NCBI GenBank assembly: GCA_019419405.1
Contig: DYAA01000064.1
Location: forward strand, 1 to 41,368
Length of the DNA stretch: 41,368 bases
Direction: 5' to 3'
From: Collinsella sp.
Lineage (GTDB): Bacteria; Actinomycetota; Coriobacteriia; Coriobacteriales; Coriobacteriaceae
Shown here: positions 32,281 to 40,435 of the stretch, piece by piece
Layout of the letters: each line of letters starts with the position of its first letter
How positions within the stretch are numbered: position 1 is the stretch's first letter
Notes under the pieces: model-generated
What the model was told of the DNA's origin: nothing
What the model saw: the letters and a program-made list of their open reading frames with translations, nothing else
Database searches by the model: none
Made by a program: the position numbers and the translations under genes

Positions 32281-33408
32281 TTAGACCGGCGCGAGGCCGA
32301 TTCCGGCCCGCAGAGCGTTGAGCCAAGCGGCCTGACGTTTGCGATAACCCTTGATGCGATAGCGGAACCGAACCCCAGCAAGTCGATGCATCGTCTGGGC
32401 GAAGGCTTCGAGCGCAACAAGGTCTTTCATTTGGTCGCGATTGATAACCAGGACGTGGATACCCATGGCTTTAAGGCCATTGTTGCGATTGCCATCGTGG
32501 ATGCGAGCATTTTGAAGCTCATGCCCAATTCCGTTGTATTCGTTGTCGATTCCTGCAGCTGGGCAATATAAGTCGCAGATGGCATAGGGGATGCCGGAGG
32601 ACATGTTGACCGCAAGAGTGTCGAAGTCAATTCGATGGTTGAGTAGCAGGCCTCCCATGGGCAGGCTGCAACATCCGAATCCGCCAAAGCGCATGGGCGC
32701 TCCGAGAACGGCAAACATTAGGGATTCAGCTGGGGATGCAGATCCGGGTCGGGCGAGATTGACTGCCGTGCGAAACGAGGCGTAGGAGCTACTTTTGGCA
32801 AACTGTGCGGCTGCCTCGAGCTCATTTATGGTTGTGGCAGGCTCGCATTTGTAGTGCGCCTGTTCGTAGCGGGTTTCGGTCTGCTGTTCGGCCGCCGACT
32901 GGTCGCCCCGGCAATCGAGGTCGTCCATCGCTTCGTAGCCATCGCCCTTGGGCCAGATGTCGTCATAGGCAATGGGGTATGTTGCCCCGGGAGGAAGGGA
33001 GTAGGTTCCGAGCAGTTCCATGAGAAGCATCAAGGTTTTGGCGACTGATTCATTTTTGGAACAAAGCATGGCTGTCATGGCAGGAGACGTTGCGTAGATG
33101 TCGGCCTCGACGTGCATAATTGCACCTTCAGGAAGCGGAGCGGAGAGAATATGCTGAAGAAGTCGCTTGTCGGGGCGTCTGTTGTCTTCGTTTGAAACGA
33201 GAAGATCGAGCAGTTCGGAATCATCTTCATTCCAGGCATCGAGTATCGAAAGTGCGCCAAAGTCTATCGCGTCATTATTGGGAATGCAGCTAGCCAAGGC
33301 CTGTGCTTGCTGTTCACTATCAACGGAGTCCCAGGGTAGGGCAGAGTACGCCCGTCGTGCGCGACGAATTGCGCGGAGGGCGGAGAGATGTGAAATCACG
33401 GTCGTCAT
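32281..33408 (-). CDS. Unknown protein with a C-terminal PD-(D/E)XK nuclease-like region
   Basis: A 375-residue protein without a clear name. The N-terminal part (residues 1-30, Arg-rich) and a middle part of unclear fold precede a C-terminal region that follows the plan of DUF559/Vsr-like endonucleases: PYAICDLYCPAAGIDNEYNG provides D279 and E290 in place of the usual D...(E/V)EYD, then a helix with Arg and Asn, and GIHVLVINRDQM as the next strand. The lysine of the motif is not obvious, so it may be inactive or diverged. No good ribosome binding site precedes ATG 33408. The gene is poorer in G and C than its neighbours and lies between two copies of the same inverted-repeat element, suggesting acquisition. 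Confidence 0.7.
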   Translation of the reverse strand: MTTVISHLSALRAIRRARRAYSALPWDSVDSEQQAQALASCIPNNDAIDFGALSILDAWNEDDSELLDLLVSNEDNRRPDKRLLQHILSAPLPEGAIMHVEADIYATSPAMTAMLCSKNESVAKTLMLLMELLGTYSLPPGATYPIAYDDIWPKGDGYEAMDDLDCRGDQSAAEQQTETRYEQAHYKCEPATTINELEAAAQFAKSSSYASFRTAVNLARPGSASPAESLMFAVLGAPMRFGGFGCCSLPMGGLLLNHRIDFDTLAVNMSSGIPYAICDLYCPAAGIDNEYNGIGHELQNARIHDGNRNNGLKAMGIHVLVINRDQMKDLVALEAFAQTMHRLAGVRFRYRIKGYRKRQAAWLNALRAGIGLAPV

Positions 33409-33571
33409 AGCTATAACGTACTAAGTTGGCGGCAGAATGCGACCGCCATACCGTTCTTTTCGCTCAGCGGGGCGCTGCGCGCCATGAACGGCTGGGTGTT
33501 ATGAAATCGGTGGAATCGGTTGAGGGGATTGCAGGAAATTGAGCTCTGCCGCGAAGGTTGACGATAGCTAC
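33409..33571. other. Upstream region of the nuclease-like gene
   Basis: The gap contains no ORF. I see no convincing promoter; the second inverted-repeat element begins at 33572. Confidence 0.5.
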
Positions 33572-33774
33572 TGGACAGTTAGTTCAGATACGTATAAGGC
33601 GGCGGGCGTTCGAGGCGTTCCTAAGGGGCTTCGAGGGCGATTTGAGGGTAAATATGCGGCGGTTGTACTCGAAAACGATGAGCATTGGGCGGCATGGCAT
33701 CCGCCGGGGAGCTCAGAACGCTCCGAACGGCCCTTTGGGGCTTTAAAAAAATACGTATCTGAACTAATTGTCCA
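33572..33774. mobile_element. 203-nt element with terminal inverted repeats, copy 2 (MITE-like)
   Basis: The left end tggacagttagttcagatac and right end gtatctgaactaattgtcca match copy 1 at both ends. The interior is GC-rich and different. A frame is open across the whole element, but this probably reflects composition. Confidence 0.8.
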
Positions 33775-33797
33775 GGGAAGGTTGGCGAGGGATAGAA

Positions 33798-33827
33798 AAA
33801 GGGTCGGAAGCGAGCTTCCGACCCTTT
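33798..33827 (-). terminator. Terminator of prs
   Basis: A perfect 13-bp stem (33798-33810 with 33815-33827, loop CGAG) is followed on the minus strand by a T run and CTATC. Confidence 0.85.
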
Positions 33828-33860
33828 AAAAGCATCAAAGATGATGCGATGCGCGTTGGA

Positions 33861-34847
33861 TTACAGTGCGAAGTCGCCGCCGACGAGCGTGGAGACGGGC
33901 TCCTCGTGGTAAACGGCGGAGATGGCCTGAGCGAACTCCTCGGCGACCGAGATGGTCTTGATCTTGCCGCCGACCTCGACGGGAATGGCGTCGGTGACGA
34001 CGCACTCGACGATGGGGGCGTCGTTCAGACGCTCGATGGCCGGACCGGAGAAGATGCCGTGGGTGGCGCAGACGTAGATGTCGCCGGCGCCCATAGCCTT
34101 GAGCTCCTTGACGTTGGCGCACAGGGTGCCAGCGGTGTCGATCATGTCGTCGTTGATGATGCAGGTCTTGCCCTTGATGTCACCGATGATGCCCATGACC
34201 TCGGCGGCGTTGTGGCGCGGACGGCCCTTGTGGGCGATGGCCAAGTCGCAGCCGAGCATGTCGGACAGCTTCTTGGCGGCCTTGGCACGACCCACGTCAG
34301 GGGAGACGACAACCAGGTTGTCGGTGTCGAAGTGCATGGCGTTGTAGTACTGGCCAAACAGCGGCAGTGCGGACAGGTGGTTGACCGGGATATCAAAGAA
34401 GCCCTGGATCTGACCCTGGTGCAGGTCGAGGGTGATGATGCGGTCGACGCCGGCGCGCTCGAGCAGGTTGGCGACGAGGCGGGCGGTGATGGGCTCGCGC
34501 GGGCCGGCCTTACGGTCCTGGCGGGCATAGCCGTAGTGGGTGATGACGGCGGTGATGGAGCGGGCGGATGCGCGCTTGGCAGCGTCGGTGGCGATGAGCA
34601 GCTCCATGAGCATGTCGTTGACGTTGCCGCCGGCCACGGACTGAATCAGGAAGACGTCGGCGCCGCGGACGGTCTCGTCGTAGCGGGCGTAAATCTCACC
34701 GTTGGCGAACTGCTTTAGCGTAAGGCCCGAAAGCTCGACCCCAAGGTACTCAGCAATCTTCTGAGCGAGGGGACGGTTGGAGGAACCGGAATACACGCGG
34801 ATGGACTTGCGCATATTCTCCGACTTCTCGGGATCATTAATCGGCAT
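33861..34847 (-). CDS. prs: Ribose-phosphate pyrophosphokinase
   Basis: A 328-residue enzyme making PRPP from ribose 5-phosphate and ATP, feeding purine, pyrimidine, His and Trp synthesis. RVYSGSSNRPLAQKIA is the N-terminal landmark, DLHQGQIQGFFDIPVNHL the metal and ATP region, VVVSPDVGRAKAAKKLSDML the central segment, and CIINDDMIDTAGT the PRPP loop. AAGGAG stands ahead of ATG 34847. It lies downstream of glmU on the same strand, with a terminator between, a neighbour pair common in Gram-positive bacteria. Confidence 0.96.
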   Translation of the reverse strand: MPINDPEKSENMRKSIRVYSGSSNRPLAQKIAEYLGVELSGLTLKQFANGEIYARYDETVRGADVFLIQSVAGGNVNDMLMELLIATDAAKRASARSITAVITHYGYARQDRKAGPREPITARLVANLLERAGVDRIITLDLHQGQIQGFFDIPVNHLSALPLFGQYYNAMHFDTDNLVVVSPDVGRAKAAKKLSDMLGCDLAIAHKGRPRHNAAEVMGIIGDIKGKTCIINDDMIDTAGTLCANVKELKAMGAGDIYVCATHGIFSGPAIERLNDAPIVECVVTDAIPVEVGGKIKTISVAEEFAQAISAVYHEEPVSTLVGGDFAL

Positions 34848-34991
34848 TACCCTTCTCCTTTATACATCGAATGCCATATAGATGCCTTGTTGCATTGTAA
34901 CCGCGCGGCGGGGTTTATCGGGTCCTGATAACGTCTTTACCGCCAACGGACACGAACCGACCACTCATCCGGCCGCGCAGGTCAGCATAGA

Positions 34992-35024
34992 AAAAGGAGC
35001 CGCCCCCATGGAGCAGCTCCTTTT
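34992..35024 (-). terminator. Terminator of glmU
   Basis: The arms AAAAGGAGC (34992-35000) and GCTCCTTTT (35016-35024) form a stem that on the minus strand is followed by TTCTATG after the T run. Confidence 0.75.
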
Positions 35025-35039
35025 GTGCTTGGTAAAACG

Positions 35040-36452
35040 TTATACCTCGTCGTCCTCGTGCAGACGGCGGCGATAATCGGCGGCCCAGCCCTCAATGTTT
35101 ACCTGACGGGCGCGGCCCAGGCCGAGCGCGTCTGCCGGGACCGGCTCGGTGATGACGGAGCCGGCGGCCACGAGTGCACCGTCGCCGATCTGGGCGGGCG
35201 CGACCATCATGGTGTCGGAGCCAATGAAGGCATCCTTGCCGATGACGGTCTTGTGCTTGTGGACGCCGTCGTAGTTGCAGGTGATGGAGCCCGCGCCCAC
35301 GTTGACGCCGGAGCCCATGGTGGTGTCGCCGATGTAGGACAGGTGCGGCACCTTTGAGCCCTCGCCGATCGTGGACTTCTTGATCTCCACGTGCGTGCCG
35401 GCCTTGGAGCCGTCGAGCATGTGGGTGCCCGGGCGCAGGTAGGCGCGCGGGCCGCAGTCGACGCCGTTCTCGATGACGGCCTCGATGGCGATGGTCTCAT
35501 CGATGGTGCAGCCGCTGCCGACGGTGGTGTCGGTGAGGCGGCTGTTGGGGCCGAGCTGGCACTCCTCGCCCACGGTGACGTGGCCGATCAGATGCGTCTG
35601 CGGCCACACGACGGTGTCGCGGCCGATGGTGGCATCAGGGCCGATCCAGGCCTGCGTGGGGTCGATGAAGGTAACGCCCTCGGCCATCCAGTGCTCGTTG
35701 ATGCGGTCGCGCGCGATGGCGGTAAGCTGTGCGAGCTGGATACGGCTGTTGACGCCCAGGCCGTCGCGGTAGTCGTCGCAGTGGAAGATGGAGACTGCCT
35801 GGCCGTGGCCCTTGAGGATCTCGAGCATGTCGGGCAGATAGTACTCGGACTGCGCGTTGTCGTTGCCGATCTCGTCGATGTGGGCGGCGAGCTGCGCGCC
35901 GTCGAAGGCGTAGCAGCCGGCGTTGCACTCCAGCAGTGTGGCGGCCTGCTCGGGCGTGCAGTCCTTCTGCTCGATGATGCGCTCGATCTGACCATCGGCG
36001 CTCAGCTTGATGCGGCCGTATCCGAAAGGATCGGGCGGGGTCATGGTCATGACGGTGCAGGCGAGCTCGCCGGTGGCGACGGTTTGCGCGAACTTGGCGA
36101 CGGTGTCGGCGGTGATGAGCGGCAGGTCGCCGTTGAGCACGACGACGGGGCCTTGCGTGATGCCACAGGCCTCGAGCGCGACCTTCACGGCATGACCGGT
36201 GCCCAGGCGCTCGGTCTGCTCGACGCACTCGACCTTGGTGGCGCTGTTGGCGTAGGCGCCGTCGATGAGGGCGCGCATCTCGTCGACGTGGCTGCCGATG
36301 ACGACCACGACGCGGCTGCAGCCGGCCTTGATGGTAGCGTCGACGATCCACTGGACCATGGGCTTACCCAGGATCTTGTGCGAAACCTTGCAGTGGTTCG
36401 ACTTCATGCGGGTGCCCTCGCCGGCAGCGAGGATAATTGCGGTTGCGTCCAT
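35040..36452 (-). CDS. glmU: Bifunctional UDP-N-acetylglucosamine pyrophosphorylase / glucosamine-1-phosphate acetyltransferase
   Basis: A 470-residue two-domain enzyme that makes UDP-GlcNAc for peptidoglycan. The N-terminal uridylyltransferase opens with ILAAGEGTRMKSNHCKVSHKILGKPM. The C-terminal acetyltransferase is a left-handed beta-helix with hexapeptide repeats, including GPRAYLRPGTHM, KKSTIGEGSKVPHLSYIGDT and ITCNYDGVHKHKTVIG. AGGAGA precedes ATG 36452; the frame is open to 36662 but without support. It is divergent from the ECF transporter operon. Confidence 0.96.
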   Translation of the reverse strand: MDATAIILAAGEGTRMKSNHCKVSHKILGKPMVQWIVDATIKAGCSRVVVVIGSHVDEMRALIDGAYANSATKVECVEQTERLGTGHAVKVALEACGITQGPVVVLNGDLPLITADTVAKFAQTVATGELACTVMTMTPPDPFGYGRIKLSADGQIERIIEQKDCTPEQAATLLECNAGCYAFDGAQLAAHIDEIGNDNAQSEYYLPDMLEILKGHGQAVSIFHCDDYRDGLGVNSRIQLAQLTAIARDRINEHWMAEGVTFIDPTQAWIGPDATIGRDTVVWPQTHLIGHVTVGEECQLGPNSRLTDTTVGSGCTIDETIAIEAVIENGVDCGPRAYLRPGTHMLDGSKAGTHVEIKKSTIGEGSKVPHLSYIGDTTMGSGVNVGAGSITCNYDGVHKHKTVIGKDAFIGSDTMMVAPAQIGDGALVAAGSVITEPVPADALGLGRARQVNIEGWAADYRRRLHEDDEV

Positions 36453-36645
36453 GTGATCTCCTGTTACGTTATAGAGACGTGTGTTTGGAAACGATACACG
36501 GCGCAATATGATACCGCAGGCATATGTTGAGCGCGTAGCGATTGGTTTGCGGCGGTTGAGGCTTGCGCCGCCGGCGTGGCGTTTGCGCTGCTTGCGTGCG
36601 GCGTTGGCGGTGCTGCGGAGCTGTCGTTTGAGCGAGGGGACGGGG

Positions 36646-37539
36646 GTGCCCGTGGACAACATACAAGAGGAGTTTGGCGGCGAGCCCGTCGCGGCATTCT
36701 CGATGTCGCATCCGGCTGTGCCGGCCCTCTATATAGTGCTGACGCTGGGGCTTACTATGTTCTCGATGCAGCCGGTGCTGATTGCGCTGTCACTTGCGGG
36801 CGGGCTGGCGTATGGATTTGCGACGCGTGGGGCTGCCCGCACGCTGGGCGCACTCCGCTGGCAGCTGCCGGTGATTTTGATCGTTGCGGTGCTCAATCCG
36901 CTGTTTAGCGCCTCGGGCTCGACGGAGCTGTTCCGTATTGGCATGCGCGCGGTGTATCTGGAGAGCATGGTATACGGCCTGTGCATGGGCGGGCTGTTCG
37001 TGGCGAGCGTGTTGTGGTTTGAGGCTGCGGCATCGATGCTCGAATACGACAAGGTGCTCGCGCTGCTGGGCAATGCCGCACCGGTGATTGCGCTCATGAT
37101 CTCGATGTGCATGCGGCTTATCCCGCAGTTTTTGCGCCGCGGTCGTACGGTGTTGGCGGTGCAGGATGCGATTGATGTGCCGGGCCGCGCGCCGGCCGAC
37201 CCCGTGCGCTCGCGCCTGCGGGCGTCGAGCGTGTTGATGGGCTGGGGCATGGAAGATTCGCTTGAGCGCGCGGATGCCATGCGCTCGCGCGGGTGGGGTG
37301 CTGCGTCGCGCCGTACGACGTATGCGCGGTATCGACTGGGGCGCAGCGACGTTGCCGCGCTGGCCGGGCTCGCACTGTTTGGTGCTGCCGCGGTGGCAGT
37401 GGCGTGGACCGCGACGACGCAGTATTCGTTTTATCCGCAGCTCTCGGTGCCGGCGCCGTGGCCGGGCTATGTCGTGTACGCTGCCTGGATGGTGCTGCCT
37501 TGCGCGTTTCATGCGATTGATGAGAAGAGGTTTGGCTGA
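36646..37539 (+). CDS. ECF transporter transmembrane (T) component
   Basis: A 297-residue membrane protein of the EcfT/CbiQ family, which couples the ATPases to a substrate-binding S protein. Hydrophobic segments occupy most of residues 25-175. The cytoplasmic coupling region contains MRLIPQFLRRGRTVLAVQDA and a second Ala-Arg-Gly-type motif in ERADAMRSRGWG. I suggest GTG 36646, with GAGGGGA five bases upstream; the frame is open from 36481, but that part is Arg-rich and lacks a start signal. The stop overlaps the ATPase start by one base. Confidence 0.87.
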   Translation: MPVDNIQEEFGGEPVAAFSMSHPAVPALYIVLTLGLTMFSMQPVLIALSLAGGLAYGFATRGAARTLGALRWQLPVILIVAVLNPLFSASGSTELFRIGMRAVYLESMVYGLCMGGLFVASVLWFEAAASMLEYDKVLALLGNAAPVIALMISMCMRLIPQFLRRGRTVLAVQDAIDVPGRAPADPVRSRLRASSVLMGWGMEDSLERADAMRSRGWGAASRRTTYARYRLGRSDVAALAGLALFGAAAVAVAWTATTQYSFYPQLSVPAPWPGYVVYAAWMVLPCAFHAIDEKRFG

Positions 37540-39182
37540 TGGCTCGGTTGGATAGGGGCCCGGTGTCGGGCGCGGCGTGCGGCCCGGATATTCCGGCGAT
37601 TGAGGTGCAGGGCCTTAGTTTTGCCTATCCCGGGGCCGAGGCACCGGTGCTCGAGGGGCTTGATTGGCGTGTTCCCCAAGGTGCATTTGCGCTGCTTGTT
37701 GGCGGTACCGGTTCGGGTAAGTCGACGCTGCTGTCGCTGCTCAAGCCCGAGATCGCGCCGGCGGGCGAGCGCACTGGTGATGCGCGCGTGCTGGGCGAGA
37801 ACGTTGCCGACATGGACGTGCGGGCATCGGCGGAGCGCGTGGGCTATGTGTTCCAGGATCCCGAGAACCAGATCGTGTGCGAAACCGTGTGGCACGAGAT
37901 GGCGTTTGGCCTGGAAAACTTGGGGCTAGCACGTGATGAGATGCGCCGTCGCGTAGCTGAGACCAGCTATTTCTTTGGTCTGGAGGACTGGCTTCATCGC
38001 GATACCGATACGCTTTCGGGCGGCCGCAAGCAGCTGCTGTCGCTTGCCGCCGTCCTGGCGCTGCGTCCGCGTGTGCTGCTACTCGACGAGCCCACGTCTC
38101 AGCTCGATCCCGTTGCCGAGAAGAATTTTCTGCACGCGCTGTTTCGCGTGAACCGTGAGTTGGGCTGCACGGTTGTTGTGGCTACGCATCAACCGCGCCC
38201 AATGCTCGAGTATGCGACGTGTGCGTACCGGATTGAGGACGGTCGCGTGCGCGAGGTGGCGGATATGGCTTCTTTGGGACGCCGAGAATCGTTGTTTTCC
38301 GACGACATGTTGGGGTGGGGTGCCGTCCGATGTGCAAAAAACGGAGTATTCAGCAGGCGTGAGGACAATTTGGGCTCTCTGGAGCCGCCCGGGGACGTAT
38401 CGAGCGCGAAAAAAAGTTCGGAATTGGACAAATCGTCCGAATTTGTGGCGCAAACGTCGCTCGAGAACGGCTCGGAAGCCTTCCCGCGCACGGATGGGAG
38501 CAGAATACTCCAAAAAATGCACGGCGGGTCGGCTACCACCCTGGCAGGGAGCTGGTTTCGCTACGATCGCGCGGGCGGCTGGGTGCTGCGCGGGCTCGAC
38601 GTGGCGTTTTCGGCCGGTGCGGTGCATGCGATCGTGGGCGGCAACGGATGCGGTAAGTCGACGATGCTCTCGGTGCTGGCGAAGACCGCCAAGCTGCAGC
38701 GCGGCCGCATGGTGCGCGGAGCGGCCTCGGCGGCGCTGCTGCCTCAGAACCCCAAAGCATTGCTGGTTGCCGAGACGGTTCACGATGAGCTGATGGAATG
38801 GGCCTCGACCTGCGGATATGACGAGAACTTGGCGCGGGAGCGTGCGGCGAGCTTGGGGCTGTCGGGTCTGGATGGGCGCCATCCGTACGATCTTTCGGGC
38901 GGGCAGCGTCAACTGCTTGCATTGGCAAAACTGCTGCTAATCGGCCCCGAACTGCTATTGCTCGATGAGCCCACCAAGGGTTTGGACCTGGCCAGCCGCC
39001 GCATCATCGCCCGCGCCCTGCGCGACCATGCGCAGGCTGGCGGCACCGTCGTCATGGCGACGCACGACCTGGACTTTGCCGAGCAGGTTGCCGATGACAT
39101 TTCCATGATGTTTGATGGCGAGATCGCCTGCATGGAGCCGCCGACCGACTTCTTTGCCGACAACGTGTTTTATAGGGCGTGA
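37539..39182 (+). CDS. ECF transporter ATPase, two ABC domains fused in one chain
   Basis: A 547-residue protein holding the A and A' ATPases of an ECF transporter. Domain 1 (about 15-250) has Walker A GGTGSGKST, Q-loop VFQDPENQ, signature LSGGRKQ and Walker B LLLDEPTS. Domain 2 (about 335-545) has GGNGCGKST, signature LSGGQRQ and LLLDEPTKGLD. Between them, residues 265-328 are encoded by a palindrome-bounded, A-run-containing stretch that looks inserted in frame. The start overlaps the T-component stop by one base and the gene ends four bases before the S-component start. Confidence 0.93.
   Translation: MARLDRGPVSGAACGPDIPAIEVQGLSFAYPGAEAPVLEGLDWRVPQGAFALLVGGTGSGKSTLLSLLKPEIAPAGERTGDARVLGENVADMDVRASAERVGYVFQDPENQIVCETVWHEMAFGLENLGLARDEMRRRVAETSYFFGLEDWLHRDTDTLSGGRKQLLSLAAVLALRPRVLLLDEPTSQLDPVAEKNFLHALFRVNRELGCTVVVATHQPRPMLEYATCAYRIEDGRVREVADMASLGRRESLFSDDMLGWGAVRCAKNGVFSRREDNLGSLEPPGDVSSAKKSSELDKSSEFVAQTSLENGSEAFPRTDGSRILQKMHGGSATTLAGSWFRYDRAGGWVLRGLDVAFSAGAVHAIVGGNGCGKSTMLSVLAKTAKLQRGRMVRGAASAALLPQNPKALLVAETVHDELMEWASTCGYDENLARERAASLGLSGLDGRHPYDLSGGQRQLLALAKLLLIGPELLLLDEPTKGLDLASRRIIARALRDHAQAGGTVVMATHDLDFAEQVADDISMMFDGEIACMEPPTDFFADNVFYRA
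38332..38522. repeat. Palindromic segment within the ECF ATPase gene, translated in frame
   Basis: The ends gtgcaaaaaacggagtattc and gaatactccaaaaaatgcac pair at both their outer 5 and inner 9 positions. Inside are ggctc/gagcc (38373-38386) and a central attggac/gtccgaat hairpin. It covers the interdomain linker; runs of A are unlike the rest of the gene. Confidence 0.7.
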
Positions 39183-39186
39183 TGGG

Positions 39187-39900
39187 ATGGCGGATTATCG
39201 CATCGTGCGCCTACTCGCAAAACTGGAGATACCGCTGCTGCTGGCGGTGCCAGCCGTGATGGCTGCGGCGTTGCTGGCGGGCGTTGAACAGGCGGCACTT
39301 GCCATGCTTGTCGTGGTGGCGCTGGTGCTCGCGCTGTTCTTTGCGGGCTACGAGGCGTCGCGCCCGGGCTTACGCCAGATTATGCCAACGCTGGTTCTGG
39401 CGGCGTTGGCTGCGGCGGGGCGCATTCTGTTTGGCCCCATTCCCGACTTTAAACCGGTGAGTGCCATCGCCATTATTGCGGGGGCGACGCTTGGTCGCCG
39501 CAATGGTTTTATGGTTGGCGCGTTGGCGGCGCTGACCAGCAATTTCTTTTTTGGACAGGGCATGTGGACGCCGTGGCAGATGTATGCCTGGGGCCTGGTT
39601 GGCTATGTTGGCGGCGCGCTGGCGCATGCGGGTGCGTTCGACCGCGCCGACGGCACCGTGCGTATGCCGGCGCTGCTGACCTACGGCTTTGCTTCGGGTT
39701 TGCTGTACGGCGTTGTGATCAACGCCTACGACATTATCGGTTTTGTTCAACCGCTCACGTGGGCGGGTGCCATGGCGCGTCTTGCCACCGCCGTACCGTT
39801 CGATATCACGCACGGCCTTGCGACCTGCGTGTTTTTGGTCGCCCTGTACAAGCCTTGGTGTCGCCGCATCAACCGAGTCGTCGTGAAGTACGGACTGTAG
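39187..39900 (+). CDS. ECF transporter substrate-binding (S) component, substrate unknown
   Basis: A 237-residue membrane protein with about six hydrophobic segments. AGATLGRRNGFMVGALAALTSNFFFGQGMWTPWQMYAWGLVGYVGG is the S-component pattern in which a small-residue-rich helix meets the T protein. I chose ATG 39187, four bases after the ATPase stop. With the T and fused A genes it makes a complete dedicated (group I type) ECF transporter. No riboswitch or biosynthetic neighbour tells the substrate; vitamins and cobalt or nickel are the usual cargo. Confidence 0.86.
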   Translation: MADYRIVRLLAKLEIPLLLAVPAVMAAALLAGVEQAALAMLVVVALVLALFFAGYEASRPGLRQIMPTLVLAALAAAGRILFGPIPDFKPVSAIAIIAGATLGRRNGFMVGALAALTSNFFFGQGMWTPWQMYAWGLVGYVGGALAHAGAFDRADGTVRMPALLTYGFASGLLYGVVINAYDIIGFVQPLTWAGAMARLATAVPFDITHGLATCVFLVALYKPWCRRINRVVVKYGL

Positions 39901-39939
39901 GGCTGGTTGCGCCGGGGCGGGAATCAATACTGCCGAAGT

Positions 39940-40107
39940 GCCATTTTAAAACTATGCCGGTTTACGGGGCCAGATTGGCACAAGCAGACCATGCCGGCTA
40001 TTTTTGAAATAGAGCAAGCCGTTTACCTGCGGTTTTATTATTTCGGAATTGCGTATGGTTGGGGGTTCGCGATTTAGCCCCGTAAACTGGCATAGTTTTG
40101 GAATGGC
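39940..40107. repeat. 168-nt palindromic element F1
   Basis: The 31-nt ends (39940-39970 and 40077-40107) pair at 28 positions; each contains tatgccggtttacggggc or its inverse with one change. The interior carries the core acctgcggtttt at 40025-40036. Confidence 0.85.
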
Positions 40108-40140
40108 CGGCTGATATGACGGGCGTCGTGACCCTCAAGA

Positions 40141-40192
40141 GCCAAATTGATCCGTTTTCTTCCGTCTCCAGACGTCCCCGGGGAATCAGCTG
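40141..40192 (+). repeat. Direct repeat T, copy 1
   Basis: It begins gccaaattgatccgttttct and ends ggggaatcagctg. Copy 2 at 40391-40432 is the same sequence with a gap of about ten bases in the middle and a few changes. Confidence 0.8.
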
Positions 40193-40200
40193 AACTCGCC

Positions 40201-40362
40201 CGCCACGAAATCAGCCTATCTACTACGTTTGACCCGACACCCCCAAACACAACCGCGTTTTATGAAAAACAGCAGGCTTTCTACCTGCGGTTTTCTTTTT
40301 GCGTTGTTCGCTGTGGTTGAGGGTGGTGGCTTAAACGTAGTAGATGGGCGTGTTTCGTGGCG
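40201..40362. repeat. 162-nt palindromic element F2
   Basis: The 30-nt ends (40201-40230 and 40333-40362) are cgccacgaaa + 4 unpaired + cctatctactacgttt and the inverse, with one mismatch. They differ from the ends of F1, yet the interior shares a 24-nt core (40271-40294, 20 of 24 the same as 40013-40036). Confidence 0.85.
40266..40300 (+). terminator. Terminator-like hairpin in the core of F2
   Basis: The arms GCAGG and CCTGC, extended by AAAAC and GTTTT with one unpaired base on each side, are followed by CTTTTT. It could end transcription from the ECF operon. Confidence 0.5.
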
Positions 40363-40390
40363 GATGGGTCACGTGGATACCACCACGAGG

Positions 40391-40432
40391 CCCAAAATGA
40401 TTCGTTTTCCTCCGTCCCCAGGGGATCAGCTG
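40391..40432 (+). repeat. Direct repeat T, copy 2, abutting the xth stop
   Basis: It begins cccaaaatgattcgttttcc and ends ggggatcagctg, three bases from the xth stop codon on the opposite strand. Confidence 0.8.
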
Positions 40433-40435
40433 GGG

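Larger units (their letters stand above)
39901..40435. other. Repeat island between the ECF operon and xth, no ORF
   Basis: This 535-base gap holds two large palindromic elements (39940-40107 and 40201-40362), each followed by a copy of a 42-52-nt direct repeat (40141-40192 and 40391-40432). I see no gene in it. Confidence 0.8.

Noticed and set aside
32031..32420. Minus-strand ORF across the 204-nt element
   Set aside because: It joins repeat sequence to the antisense of the nuclease-like gene end and has no family features.
33539..33829. Open frame running through the 203-nt element
   Set aside because: Both ends encode the inverted repeats, the other copy has stops in the matching frame, and no ribosome binding site is seen.
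36481..36645. N-terminal extension of the ECF T component
   Set aside because: The extra 55 residues are Arg-rich, the upstream start lacks a ribosome binding site, and a good one exists for GTG 36646.
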